From Streptomyces sp. BHT-5-2 (GTDB lineage: Bacteria; Actinomycetota; Actinomycetes; Streptomycetales; Streptomycetaceae), in assembly GCF_019774615.1 (NCBI RefSeq), contig NZ_CP081496.1, forward strand, positions 4,278,001 through 4,342,000: DNA of 64,000 nt, given 5' to 3'. The first letter of the stretch is position 1; every line of letters starts with the position of its first letter. Below the pieces are notes generated by a model. The model had not been told where the DNA came from, ran no database searches, and saw nothing but the letters and a program-made list of their open reading frames with translations. Shown here one piece after another: positions 32,533 through 40,748 of the stretch. The position numbers and the translations under genes were made by a program.

Positions 32533-32769
32533 TCAGCTCAGCAGCGCGTCGAAGTCGCCGTCCTTGGCTCCGCCGACGAACGCGGCCATCTCCGCGTGGG
32601 TGTAGATAAGCGCCGGCCCGTGCGGGTCACGGGAGTTGCGCACGGCGAAGCCGCCGTCGGTCAGCCGGGCGACCTCGACACAGTCGCCACCGGGCGCGCT
32701 GCGTCGGCTCTTCCTCCAGACCGCACCGTCGATCAGGTCCGCGGCCACGCCGTTGTCGAACTGCTGCAT
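32533..32769 (-). CDS. DUF397 domain-containing protein
   Basis: The 78-residue protein shows the DUF397 hallmarks WRKSRRSAPGGDCVEVARL, VRNSRDPHGPALIYTHAEMAAFV and an acidic C-terminus. Such proteins are small cytoplasmic partners of XRE/DUF5753 regulators in actinobacteria; the pair can act like a regulator and its antagonist. Here the DUF397 gene lies upstream of the XRE gene on the same strand (128 bases apart), the reverse of the more usual order. A set of repeated sites lies upstream of its start. Confidence 0.9.
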   Translation of the reverse strand: MQQFDNGVAADLIDGAVWRKSRRSAPGGDCVEVARLTDGGFAVRNSRDPHGPALIYTHAEMAAFVGGAKDGDFDALLS

Positions 32770-32832
32770 CCTGCCACTCCCTTGTCATGCGCAGGTGTCT
32801 GACCAGGCATCACGCGCCACCGTGCTTACGGC

Positions 32833-32886
32833 TGCACTTGCCGATGCAATTACGTCCACCTCGAATGTAATTGCAGATGCACTTGC
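32833..32886. promoter_or_regulatory. Repeated operator-like sites before DUF397/XRE genes
   Basis: TGCACTTGC occurs at 32833-32841 and again at 32878-32886. Between them lie TGCAATTAC (32845-32853) and its exact complement GTAATTGCA (32867-32875). These four related 9-mers sit 65-115 bases upstream of the DUF397 start in an unusually AT-rich patch. They look like binding sites for a dimeric regulator, plausibly the neighbouring XRE protein. Confidence 0.55.
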
Positions 32887-33023
32887 AGCGCCAGCGGCCG
32901 CCAAAGAATAGTGGAACCGGAGTGTTGGACCACCGCGACAGCGGCCGGCAAGGCCGTCCGTGCCGCGTTGCCGACCGGAGTGAGGCCCGTGGCACCGTCG
33001 TCGCGGTGCCACGGGGCCGCCGG

Positions 33024-33866
33024 TCAGCCCTTGCGGCCGAGCCCGGCGTAGAGCGGGATGTCCGCGTCGGAGAGGGAGTCGGCGCCGATCTCGACGGGGT
33101 CGGGGCGCCAGCGGTGGACCACGGTCAGGCCGGGGTCGACCAGCTCCAGGCCGTCGAAGAGGCGCAGCACCTCGGCCCGGGGGCGGGCGCGCACATGGGA
33201 GCCCTTGGACTCGAAGTTGTCGCTGATCTCCTGAAGTGCCTGTGGCTCGAAGTCGGCGGTGGCATACGTCAGGGCCAGGTAGCTGCCCGGCGCGAACGCG
33301 TCCATCAGCTCGCGGACGACGGCGTGGACGTCGCGCTCCGGCGGGAGCCAGTGCAGGACGGCGATCAGGGTCAGTGCCACCGGCTCGTCGAGGTCGAGGG
33401 TGTCCCGCAGGGTCGCGTCCCGCAGGATCTCCTGCGGACGGCCGAGGTCGGCCTGGATGTAGGCGGTCCGGCCCTCGGGGTGGCTGGTGTGCAGCGCCCG
33501 CGAATGCGCCAGCACGATCGGGTCGTTGTCGGCGTAGACGATGCGGGCCTTCGGCACGGTCGCCTGGGCGATCTCGTGGAGGTTGGGCGAGGTCGGGATG
33601 CCGGTGCCGATGTCCAGGAACTGCCGGATGCCGGCCTGGTCCGCCAGATAGCGGGCCGCACGGTGCATGAAGCCGCGGTTCTGCCGGGCGATCGTGGCGG
33701 CGTTGGGCAGCGATACGAGGGTCTGCTCGGCCGCCTCCCGGTCCGCCGGGTAGTTGGTCTTGCCGCCGAGCAGTACGTCGTAGACGCGGGCGGCGTGCGG
33801 CCGATCGGTGTGCAGGTCGATCGGTTCCTGGGGCCGCGCCCCCATCCAGTCCTCCGGCACCGCCAT
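33024..33866 (-). CDS. SAM-dependent methyltransferase (DUF574 type)
   Basis: The 280-residue protein begins with the actinobacterial DUF574 signature (DLHTDRPHAARVYDVLLGGKTNYPADR). It has a Rossmann SAM-binding loop FLDIGTGIPTSPNLHE, VYADNDPIVLAHSRAL, YIQADLGRPQEIL and LTLIAVLHWL. These enzymes are numerous in Streptomyces and their substrates are mostly unknown. It may be co-transcribed with nothing else: the DUF397 gene downstream is 254 bases away behind the operator-like block. It is divergent from the small exported protein and the SecD-SecF fusion. Confidence 0.88.
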   Translation of the reverse strand: MAVPEDWMGARPQEPIDLHTDRPHAARVYDVLLGGKTNYPADREAAEQTLVSLPNAATIARQNRGFMHRAARYLADQAGIRQFLDIGTGIPTSPNLHEIAQATVPKARIVYADNDPIVLAHSRALHTSHPEGRTAYIQADLGRPQEILRDATLRDTLDLDEPVALTLIAVLHWLPPERDVHAVVRELMDAFAPGSYLALTYATADFEPQALQEISDNFESKGSHVRARPRAEVLRLFDGLELVDPGLTVVHRWRPDPVEIGADSLSDADIPLYAGLGRKG

Positions 33867-34065
33867 GTTCCGGTCGTCCTTCCGTCGTGCTGCCGCGCAG
33901 CCCCCGCAACTTCCCGGCCACCCTAATGCGTTGGCCGGGCGGAGCGCGCAGCGGCGACGCTACCGGGACGCGCCGCTCCGCGCCGACGTACGCACGGGTA
34001 GGCCCCCGAAGAGCACCGCGCCGGCTCGCCATGACAGAGTGTCGCTAAGGGAGGGTTTGCGTACT

Positions 34066-34587
34066 GTGTCTGCTCATGTGGCGCATCGGCGCCGCTCCGT
34101 CCTGTCGGCCCTCCTGGCCGCACTCGTCCTGCTCCTCGCCGGACCCGCGGGCGCTCCGTCGACGGCGGCCGTCGCTGCCGCGCCCGGCGCGGCCTGTGCG
34201 CACCACACCGCGGCCGGCCATACCGCCGACCACGGCCTCCCCCACTTCACCGGTCCGACGTACCGTCACTTCCCTTCGCACGTACCCGAGTCGGGCACGC
34301 CTCCCCGGCGTCCGTGCCCCGATCCGCCGCGCCGCGCGGCCCGTTCCGCCCGGTCCGCTTCCGCCGGGGCGGACGCGCCCGGCTACGCCGGCCGGTGCCG
34401 GGACCGTGCCCCGCCGCCGCCTCCAGCACATCCGCACATCGCTCACCCCGGGCCGCGCCCGCGGCCCGCGCATGCCTGCTGGAGGCACCTTGACCCGCGC
34501 CACAAGGGTGCGGGCGCTGCTCGCGCTCGCGATCCTTGCCCTGTCCACGTTCCTCGCCCTGACCCAGCCCGTACGGCTCGGTCTTGA
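34066..34587 (+). CDS. Small exported His-rich protein, overlaps secDF start
   Basis: This frame of 173 codons starts at GTG 34066, about ten bases after GGGAGGG. It encodes a clear signal peptide (HRRRSVLSALLAALVLLLAG, then APSTAAVAA) followed by a His- and Pro-rich region (CAHHTAAGHTADHG, YRHFPSH, PPPPPAHPHIAHPG). Third codon positions are almost all G or C across the first 140 codons. The last 98 bases overlap the start of the SecD-SecF fusion in another frame. No family is recognised. It may bind metal through its histidines. The overlap suggests translational coupling, although the true end could differ if the tail is fortuitous. Confidence 0.5.
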   Translation: MSAHVAHRRRSVLSALLAALVLLLAGPAGAPSTAAVAAAPGAACAHHTAAGHTADHGLPHFTGPTYRHFPSHVPESGTPPRRPCPDPPRRAARSARSASAGADAPGYAGRCRDRAPPPPPAHPHIAHPGPRPRPAHACWRHLDPRHKGAGAARARDPCPVHVPRPDPARTARS

Positions 34588-36796
34588 CCTGCGCGGCGGC
34601 ACCCGCCTCGTCCTGGAGACCCGTGACTCCCCCACCACCGAGGCCGACCGGGACGCCACCGACCGCACGCTGGAGGTGCTCCGCCGCCGCGTGGACGCCC
34701 TCGGGGTGAGCGAACCGCAGCTCACCCGCGCCGGCGACCACCGCATCGTCGTGGAACTGCCCGGCCTCGACGACCCCGACGAGGCCGCCGCGGTCCTCGG
34801 ACGCACCGCCCAGCTCACCGTCCATCCCGTCCTCGGTACCGCCCCCGGAGCCCGGCCCGGCCCGTCCGGACCGGCCGGCACCGTCCTGCCCGACGACTCG
34901 GGCACCCCGCTGCGGCTCGGGCCCGCCGCCCTGACCGGTGCCGAAGTGCGCCACGCCGAGGCCGAGTTCGACGGCCAGGGCGGCGGCGGCTGGTCCGTCG
35001 GGCTCGGTCTGCGCGGCGCCGGCGAACGTGCCTGGGCGCGGCTGACCGGCGCGGCGGCGTGCGCCGCGCCGCACGATCCGGCCCGCCGCGCGGCCATCGT
35101 CCTGGACCACCGGATCATCTCCGCGCCGCGGGTCGAGGCGTCGGTGGCCTGCGGTGTCGGCATCACCGGCGGGACGACGCGGATCACCGGCGGCTTCGAC
35201 CAGCGCACCGCGCAGGAGCTGGCGCTGCTGATCAACGGCGGGGCACTGCCGGTGCCGGTGGAGATCGTCGAACAGCGCGCCGTCGGCCCGACGCTGGGCG
35301 CCCTGGCCATCACCTCCAGCGCCCGCGCGGCGGTGATCGGCGTCGCCCTGACGGCACTCTTCGTCACCGTCGTCTACCGCCTGCTCGGTGCGCTCGCCAC
35401 CCTGGCGCTCGCCTGCTACGCGCTGATCTCCTACGCGGCCCTGGTGGCCCTGGGCGCCACCCTCACCCTGCCCGGCCTGGCCGGTTTCGTGCTGGCGATC
35501 GGGATGGCCGTGGACGCCAATGTCCTGGTCTTCGAGCGCGCCCGTGAGGAGTACGCGGCGGGCTCCGGCAGCCGCCCGCGCACCCTGCGCAGCGCCCTGG
35601 CGGCCGGCTTCCGCAACGCCTTCAGCGCCATCGCCGACACCAACGTCACCACCCTGCTGGCCGCGGTGCTGCTGTTCTTCTTCGCCTCCGGGCCGGTGCG
35701 CGGCTTCGGCGTGACGCTGTGCATCGGGGTGGCCGCCTCGATGGTCGGCGCGCTGCTGGTGACCCGGGTGCTGGCGGAGTACGCGGTGGCGCTGCCGCCG
35801 GTCCGGCGCCGCCCGCGGCTGACCGGTCTGGCCGGCCCGGGCCGGATCCGTGCCCTGCTGGCCCGCCGCCGGCCGGCCCTGATGCGCCACCGGCGCCGCT
35901 GGCTGGCGCTGAGCGGCGCCGCCCTGCTCCTGGCCACCTCCGGTATCGCCGTCCGCGGGCTGGAGTACGGCGTGGAGTTCACCGGCGGCCGGATGATCGA
36001 GTACCGCACCACGCAACCGGTCGACACCGAGCGGGCCCGCGCCGCGCTCGGCACGGCGGGCCTGGATCGGGCGCAGATCACCGCCTCGGGCGAGGACTCG
36101 GTGACGGTGCGCACCGAGCGGCTCTCCGCCCGGCAGCTGCGCACGGCGGACCGGGTCGTCGACGAACTCGGCGGCGGCGCGCAGAAGATGCGCGACGAGC
36201 TGATCGGCCCGAGCCTGGGCGACGAGCTGCGCCGCGGCGCACTGGTGGCCCTCGGCCTGGCCCTGGCCGCGCAGCTGGTCTATCTGGCGGTGCGGTTCCG
36301 GTGGACGTTCGCGCTGTCGGCCGTGGTGGCCATGGCGCATGACGTCCTGATCCTCGTCGGGGTGTTCGCCTGGCTCGGCAAGCCGGTCGACGGGGTCTTC
36401 CTGGCGGCCCTGCTGACCGTCATCGGCTACTCCGTCAACGACTCGGTGGTGGTCTTCGACCGGGTGCGCGAACTCCGCGCCGGCGCGCGCCGTACCCCGT
36501 TCCCGGAGCTGGCCGACGACGCGGTGCTGCAGACCGTGCCGCGCACCGTCAACACCGGCATGGGAGCGCTCTTCATCCTGGCCGCGCTCGCCGCGCTGGG
36601 CGGCGACTCGCTCACCGACTTCGCGCTGGCGCTGCTGATCGGCATCACCGTCGGCACGTATTCGTCGGTGTTCACCGCGACCCCGCTGGCCGTCGTCCTG
36701 GAAGGGCGCGGCGGGGCGGTGCCCCGGCGGACCGGCCGTGGGACCGCGCGGCGGGGCGCACGGCGCGACCGGCGGGACAGTGGCGCCCGCGTCTGA
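34490..36796 (+). CDS. secDF: SecD-SecF fusion protein translocase subunit
   Basis: This protein of about 768 residues joins SecD and SecF. The SecD half has an N-terminal helix, GLDLRGGTRLVLE, VDALGVSEPQLTRAG, AQELALLINGGALPVPVEI, then six-helix features such as GFVLAIGMAVDANVLVFERAREE and ADTNVTTLLAAVLLFFF. The SecF half has EYGVEFTGGRMIEY, IGPSLGDELRRGALVAL, VIGYSVNDSVVVFDRVRE and RTVNTGMGALFILAALAALGG. SecDF uses the proton gradient to pull exported proteins through SecYEG. TTG at 34490 is chosen because GGAGG ends five bases before it; ATG at 34472 is the alternative. The Arg-rich tail is cytoplasmic. It sits apart from the usual secD-secF/yajC locus and may be an extra copy. Confidence 0.9.
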   Translation: MTRATRVRALLALAILALSTFLALTQPVRLGLDLRGGTRLVLETRDSPTTEADRDATDRTLEVLRRRVDALGVSEPQLTRAGDHRIVVELPGLDDPDEAAAVLGRTAQLTVHPVLGTAPGARPGPSGPAGTVLPDDSGTPLRLGPAALTGAEVRHAEAEFDGQGGGGWSVGLGLRGAGERAWARLTGAAACAAPHDPARRAAIVLDHRIISAPRVEASVACGVGITGGTTRITGGFDQRTAQELALLINGGALPVPVEIVEQRAVGPTLGALAITSSARAAVIGVALTALFVTVVYRLLGALATLALACYALISYAALVALGATLTLPGLAGFVLAIGMAVDANVLVFERAREEYAAGSGSRPRTLRSALAAGFRNAFSAIADTNVTTLLAAVLLFFFASGPVRGFGVTLCIGVAASMVGALLVTRVLAEYAVALPPVRRRPRLTGLAGPGRIRALLARRRPALMRHRRRWLALSGAALLLATSGIAVRGLEYGVEFTGGRMIEYRTTQPVDTERARAALGTAGLDRAQITASGEDSVTVRTERLSARQLRTADRVVDELGGGAQKMRDELIGPSLGDELRRGALVALGLALAAQLVYLAVRFRWTFALSAVVAMAHDVLILVGVFAWLGKPVDGVFLAALLTVIGYSVNDSVVVFDRVRELRAGARRTPFPELADDAVLQTVPRTVNTGMGALFILAALAALGGDSLTDFALALLIGITVGTYSSVFTATPLAVVLEGRGGAVPRRTGRGTARRGARRDRRDSGARV

Positions 36797-36820
36797 CGAC
36801 CGATCACCCATGGCCGACGG

Positions 36821-36835
36821 CTGACGGGGCGTCAG
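36821..36835. terminator. Small hairpin after secDF
   Basis: CTGACG-ggg-CGTCAG is a perfect 6-bp stem with a three-base loop between the convergent secDF and methyltransferase genes. It is a weak terminator candidate. Confidence 0.3.
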
Positions 36836-36861
36836 TCCGGTCGCTTCCTCGCCGGCGGGCG

Positions 36862-37746
36862 CTATCGCTCGGCGGTGAGGAAGCGGCTGTGTGCCACGGT
36901 GCGCCCCATCGGGCCGTGGAGCTCCCGCCGGTACGCCGCGGCGACCTCGTAGGCCGGGACGGCCCGTACCTCCCAGCCGGCGGAGGTGAGCGGCCGGCAG
37001 GGGTCCTCCTTGTCCTCGAAGTGCCACAGTTCGACGAGGTCGACGCCGAGTTGCCTGGTGGCCGCGCGGTACTCCGGCTCCTCGACGATCGCCAGGACGC
37101 TCGGCTCCAGATGTTCGGCGGCCAGCCGGCTGCCGGGCGCGGAGAGCCGGCCGATGCGGTCGAAGAGCAGCCGCTCGGCGGCCGCGGACAGGAAGGGCAG
37201 CAGGCCCTCGGCCAGCCATACGGCCGCCCGGCCGCGGTCGAAACCGGCGTCCTCCAGGGCGGCGGGCCAGTCGTCCCGCAGGTCGACCGGGACCACGTGC
37301 CGGCCGCACCGGGGCCGGGCGCCGAGGCGGTCCAGGACACCGTCCTTGAACTCCAGCACCCTTGGCTGGTCGATCTCGAACAGCTCGACGCCCGGCGGCC
37401 ACTCCAGCCGGTAGGCCCGGGCGTCGAGGCCGGCGGCGGCCACCACGACCTGGGCGATCCCGCCGGCCGCCGCGGTCATCAGGAAGCGGTCGAAGAACAG
37501 CGAGCGCACGCCGAGGTACGCGGCCATCGAGGTCCACATGTCGCGGGCGGCGGCGGACAGCGGCTCCGTGTCCGCGAGCCGTCGCGGCACGGGCACCGGT
37601 GCGTCCGCCGCCGCCACGAAGGCATCGGCGTAGGGGTCGCTCACCAGGCCGTCGGGGCGTTCGGTCTCCAGCGCCCGCCCGGCCGCGACGCCGAGGGCGG
37701 TCAGCCCGATACCGGTGACGATGTCCCACTGCTCGAACTCCGTCAT
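36862..37746 (-). CDS. SAM-dependent methyltransferase (LCMT/PPM1-like)
   Basis: The 294-residue protein is of the leucine-carboxyl-methyltransferase-like family that is common in actinobacteria. Its signatures are GLTALGVAAGRALET near the start, DPYADAFVAA, RSLFFDRFLMTAAAGGIAQVVVAAAGLDARAYRLEWP (the SAM loop), LFEIDQPRVLEFK, VPVDLRDDWPAALEDAGFD and AVWLAEGLLPFLSAAAERLL. Members are annotated as O-methyltransferases with unknown substrates and sometimes act on secondary metabolites. ATG at 37746 is the first good start. It converges on secDF and lies downstream of the M20 amidohydrolase on the same strand. Confidence 0.9.
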   Translation of the reverse strand: MTEFEQWDIVTGIGLTALGVAAGRALETERPDGLVSDPYADAFVAAADAPVPVPRRLADTEPLSAAARDMWTSMAAYLGVRSLFFDRFLMTAAAGGIAQVVVAAAGLDARAYRLEWPPGVELFEIDQPRVLEFKDGVLDRLGARPRCGRHVVPVDLRDDWPAALEDAGFDRGRAAVWLAEGLLPFLSAAAERLLFDRIGRLSAPGSRLAAEHLEPSVLAIVEEPEYRAATRQLGVDLVELWHFEDKEDPCRPLTSAGWEVRAVPAYEVAAAYRRELHGPMGRTVAHSRFLTAER

Positions 37747-37838
37747 ACGGACTCCTCCACCGACGCGAACAGACCGGGAAAACCGGACATCGATTCCATC
37801 CCGTCACTCTGATCGGGACGGTCGGGCGGTGCAAGCAG

Positions 37839-39032
37839 CTACGCCGCGGGTGCCAGTCGCCGGGCCGCCAGCTCCGCGTACACCGCCGCGCCGTCCGCCA
37901 GCACCGCGTCGTCGAACTCGGCCAGCGGCGAGTGGTTGTTGGGGCTCTGCTCGGGATCCGCACCGGCCGGTGGCGCGCCGAGGATGAGCATCGCACCGGG
38001 CACTTCGGCCAGCACCCGGGAGAAGTCCTCCGAGCCGTGCAGCGGCCGGGGCTGCGGTGCGAAGCGCTCCTCGCCCAGGGCCTCGCGCACCACGTGGGCC
38101 GCGAATGCCGCCTCGGCGTGGTCGTTGACGGTCACCGGGTACAGCGCGGCGAACTCGGCGTCCACCCCGACCCCGTAGGCCGCGGCGATCCCCCGGCACA
38201 CCTCCACCGTGCCGTCCTTGAGGCGCGCCCGGGCGGCGGCCGAGAAGCTGCGGACCGTCGCCTCGAAGACCGCGGTGTCCGGGATGACGTTCTCCCGGGT
38301 GCCGGCGTGGAACGTCCCGACGGTCAGGACCACCGGGTCGAAGACGTCGAAGGTGCGGGTGATCCATGCCTGGAGCGCGGTGACCATCGCACAGCCCGCC
38401 TGCACCGGGTCCTTGGCGCGGTGCGGCATCGAGCCGTGCCCGCCGGCGCCCCGGACGGTCACCCGCAGCACGTCGGACGCGGCCAGGGCCGGGCCGCCGC
38501 GGGTGCCGAAGACGCCGCCGGGCAGCCCCGCGGACATCACGTGGACGGCGTAGGCGGCGTCCGGGCGCCGGCCGGCGGCGTCCAGCAGCCCTTCGGCCAG
38601 CATGTGCCGGGCACCGTCGAAGCCCTCCTCGCCGGGCTGGAACATGAACACCACATCGCCGGCGAGCCGGTCGCGGTGGGCGCAGAGCAGGGTCGCGGCG
38701 CCGGTGAGCATGGCGGTGTGCAGGTCGTGGCCGCAGGCGTGCATCCGTCCGTTGTCGGCCGCGAAGTCCAGGCCGGTGCGCTCGGTGACCGGGAGGGCGT
38801 CCATGTCTCCGCGGAGCAGGACGACGGGCCCGGGCGCCGCGCCGCGCAGCACCGCGGTCACCGAGCTGAGCCCCCTGCCGGTGGTGACCTCCAGTGGCAG
38901 CCCGTCCAGTTGGGCCAGCACGGTCTCCTGGGTGCGCGGGAGGTCCAGGCCGGTCTCGGGGGCGCGGTGCAGGGTGCGGCGCAGCCGTACGAGGTCGTCG
39001 GAGAGAGCGCGGGCGTCGTCACGGAGGTTCAT
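37839..39032 (-). CDS. M20 family amidohydrolase
   Basis: The 397-residue protein is of the M20D amidohydrolase/aminoacylase group. Metal-site and catalytic motifs are seen as LLRGDMDALPVTE, MHACGHDLHTAML and VFMFQPGEEGFDGARHM. HGSMPHRAKDPV lies in the dimerisation lid and LHGSEDFSRVL carries a late His ligand. Such enzymes cut N-acyl or N-carbamoyl groups from amino acids or related amides in the cytosol. No signal peptide is present. ATG at 39032 starts the conserved helix; the next gene upstream on this strand ends 150 bases away, so it probably has its own promoter. Confidence 0.9.
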   Translation of the reverse strand: MNLRDDARALSDDLVRLRRTLHRAPETGLDLPRTQETVLAQLDGLPLEVTTGRGLSSVTAVLRGAAPGPVVLLRGDMDALPVTERTGLDFAADNGRMHACGHDLHTAMLTGAATLLCAHRDRLAGDVVFMFQPGEEGFDGARHMLAEGLLDAAGRRPDAAYAVHVMSAGLPGGVFGTRGGPALAASDVLRVTVRGAGGHGSMPHRAKDPVQAGCAMVTALQAWITRTFDVFDPVVLTVGTFHAGTRENVIPDTAVFEATVRSFSAAARARLKDGTVEVCRGIAAAYGVGVDAEFAALYPVTVNDHAEAAFAAHVVREALGEERFAPQPRPLHGSEDFSRVLAEVPGAMLILGAPPAGADPEQSPNNHSPLAEFDDAVLADGAAVYAELAARRLAPAA

Positions 39033-39182
39033 GCGTGCTCCTCAGAGGTCGGGCCGAGGGGTGTCCGGTGGAGTCGCTCGGTGTACGGACGGGGTACGTA
39101 CCCGGAAAGGGGACGGCCGAGGCACCGGCCGCCCCCCGGGGCCCCAGGGGGCCCGCGTCGACCGGGCCTCCGGAGCCCTCGG

Positions 39183-40109
39183 TCAGGTTCCGTGGCGGGC
39201 GGGTTCGGGCTCGCGCAGGAAGTCGAGGACGGTGTCGGTCTGACCGAACAGGGCGTGTCCGGTCCCGGGCAGGAGGTGGACGGTCGCCCGCGGTACGCAC
39301 GCCCGCACCCGCCGCGCGGTGCCGGCCGAGTCGAACAGCGCGTCCCGCTCCCCGGCGATCACCAACACCGGCATGGCGAGTCGGCGCAGTTCCTCGTCCG
39401 GGACCGTCGGCAACCGCTCGGTACGCGGCCTGAAGTGCGTGAACGTGAGGACCACCGTGTCCAGGACGTCCCGGAACTTCGGGTCCTCCAGACCCGTCGC
39501 CTTGCGCACCGACCGGGCGACTCCCCTGCGGCCCAGGGCGCGCAGCAGCAGCGTCCGGAACAGCCAGCCCATCTTCTGCCGTCCGATTCCGCCCGGGCAC
39601 AGCAGCGCCAGCCGCGTCACCCGTTCCGGCCGCCGCCGGGCGTAGTCCAGCGCCAGCCAACCGCCAAGTGAGGTTCCCACCAAGGACGTTGCGGAGATGC
39701 CGAGCCCCTCCAGCACCTCGTCCAACCATCGCGCGAGGTCCTCCGAAGCCAACGACGGCCGGGCGGGCGCGCTGAGGCCGGGCTCCCCGATGACGTCCAC
39801 GGCGTACGTGCGGAAGTGCCGGGACCAGCCGGCGACGTCGTCCAGCCACATCGTCGCGTTCGCGCCGGAACCGTGCAGCAGCACCAGGGGCGGTGCGTCC
39901 TCCGGTCCGGACACCACGACGAACGTCTCCCCCTGCACGGTCGGCACCCGTACGTGCTCGGCCGGTACCGGCCAGGTCTCCAGCGCCGCCCGATAGCGCC
40001 GCAGGATCTCCTCCGCGCCGGCCTGCGACTTGTAGAGCGCCCGCGCGTCAGGACGCGCATCCGCTCCCCCCTGCACACTCACGACTTCCTCGCCTTCTCC
40101 GGTACTCAT
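39183..40109 (-). CDS. Alpha/beta hydrolase, co-transcribed with HTH regulator
   Basis: The 308-residue alpha/beta hydrolase has LVLLHGSGANATMWLDD (oxyanion region), VDVIGEPGLSAPARP, the nucleophile elbow GTSLGG, an acid in VIAGERDALFD and the histidine in PGTGHALFG. This arrangement is like carboxylesterases of the YbfK type. It begins 13 bases after the stop of the HTH protein gene, so they form an operon. It has no type II thioesterase features and is separated from the peptide synthetase genes by other genes, so it is not taken as part of that pathway. The substrate is unknown. Confidence 0.87.
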   Translation of the reverse strand: MSTGEGEEVVSVQGGADARPDARALYKSQAGAEEILRRYRAALETWPVPAEHVRVPTVQGETFVVVSGPEDAPPLVLLHGSGANATMWLDDVAGWSRHFRTYAVDVIGEPGLSAPARPSLASEDLARWLDEVLEGLGISATSLVGTSLGGWLALDYARRRPERVTRLALLCPGGIGRQKMGWLFRTLLLRALGRRGVARSVRKATGLEDPKFRDVLDTVVLTFTHFRPRTERLPTVPDEELRRLAMPVLVIAGERDALFDSAGTARRVRACVPRATVHLLPGTGHALFGQTDTVLDFLREPEPARHGT

Positions 40110-40122
40110 GACTCGACGGTGC

Positions 40123-40554
40123 TCATGACTCGATCACCGCCTCCACGCACTCCAACAGCCGGGCCGTGTCGGCCAGTCCGCCCAGGACGACGACCTTCAT
40201 CCGAGCCCGGTCCTTGTCGTGCACCGTCTCGATCCGCAGCGGACGCTCCCCCGGGCCACGGCCGGCGGCCGCGGTCATCATGAGCGTGGCCAGGCGGTCG
40301 GCGGTCGCCCGGTCGACGCCCTCGACCTCGACGATGCTCGACACCTCGGCATGTCGCTGCCGGACGCCCGGTCCGGCGTCGGGCGCGGGCACCGGCCGGC
40401 CGGTGAAGACCTCCAGGTCGTCGTGCGCGATGCGGTACTGCTTGCCGATCCGGACGGCGGGCAGCCGCCCGTCGCGCACGTAGTTGCGGACGGTGCGCAC
40501 ATGCAGCCCGAGTCGCTCGGCCACCTGCTCCACGGAGTACAAACGGTCACTCAT
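40123..40554 (-). CDS. HTH_17/excisionase-type DNA-binding protein
   Basis: The 143-residue protein opens with a MerR-like excisionase helix-turn-helix (residues 5-52: YSVEQVAERLGLHVRTVRNYV, GRLPAVRIGKQYRIA). A roughly 75-residue alpha/beta domain follows (VSSIVEVEGVDRATADRL, RPLRIETVHDKDRARMKVVVLGG), probably for dimerisation or sensing; I do not recognise it. It is the first gene of a two-gene operon with the hydrolase. CCCTAAC/GTTAGGG sites just upstream are plausible autoregulatory operators. An antitoxin-like role is less likely because the partner is an enzyme. Confidence 0.85.
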   Translation of the reverse strand: MSDRLYSVEQVAERLGLHVRTVRNYVRDGRLPAVRIGKQYRIAHDDLEVFTGRPVPAPDAGPGVRQRHAEVSSIVEVEGVDRATADRLATLMMTAAAGRGPGERPLRIETVHDKDRARMKVVVLGGLADTARLLECVEAVIES

Positions 40555-40561
40555 GAAACTA

Positions 40562-40604
40562 CCCTAACCTTCCTCATGCGCCTACCCAATAGGGAAAGTT
40601 AGGG
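40562..40604. promoter_or_regulatory. Candidate operator of the HTH/hydrolase operon
   Basis: CCCTAAC at 40562-40568 and GTTAGGG at 40598-40604 form a perfect 7-bp inverted repeat starting eight bases upstream of the HTH gene. AGGGAAAGTT and AGGGAAGGAT follow in tandem at 40591-40610. The AT-rich patch is likely the promoter and binding region of the encoded regulator. Confidence 0.5.
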
Positions 40605-40748
40605 AAGGATAGAGAATGCTCAGGAGTCTTCGGCTGCCCGTACGGCACGGGGCGACCTCATGTTGAGCGGTCGTCAACAGAACGTTGATCGCCGCTCCCT
40701 AGCATTTCCGGCGCATCGATCACCGATCAACGATTGGGTGAACCAGGC

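Noticed and set aside
34247..37996. A 1249-codon minus-strand frame opposite secDF
   Set aside because: It is low-complexity and antisense to secDF. The real minus-strand gene here is the methyltransferase in a different frame.
39183..40109. The alpha/beta hydrolase as the missing NRPS thioesterase
   Set aside because: It forms an operon with an HTH gene, lies over 2 kb from the NRPS operon behind unrelated genes, and lacks type II TE features.
40562..40604. True telomere or chromosome-end sequence
   Set aside because: Streptomyces telomeres are long palindrome-rich ends. This is a single short inverted repeat at a promoter.
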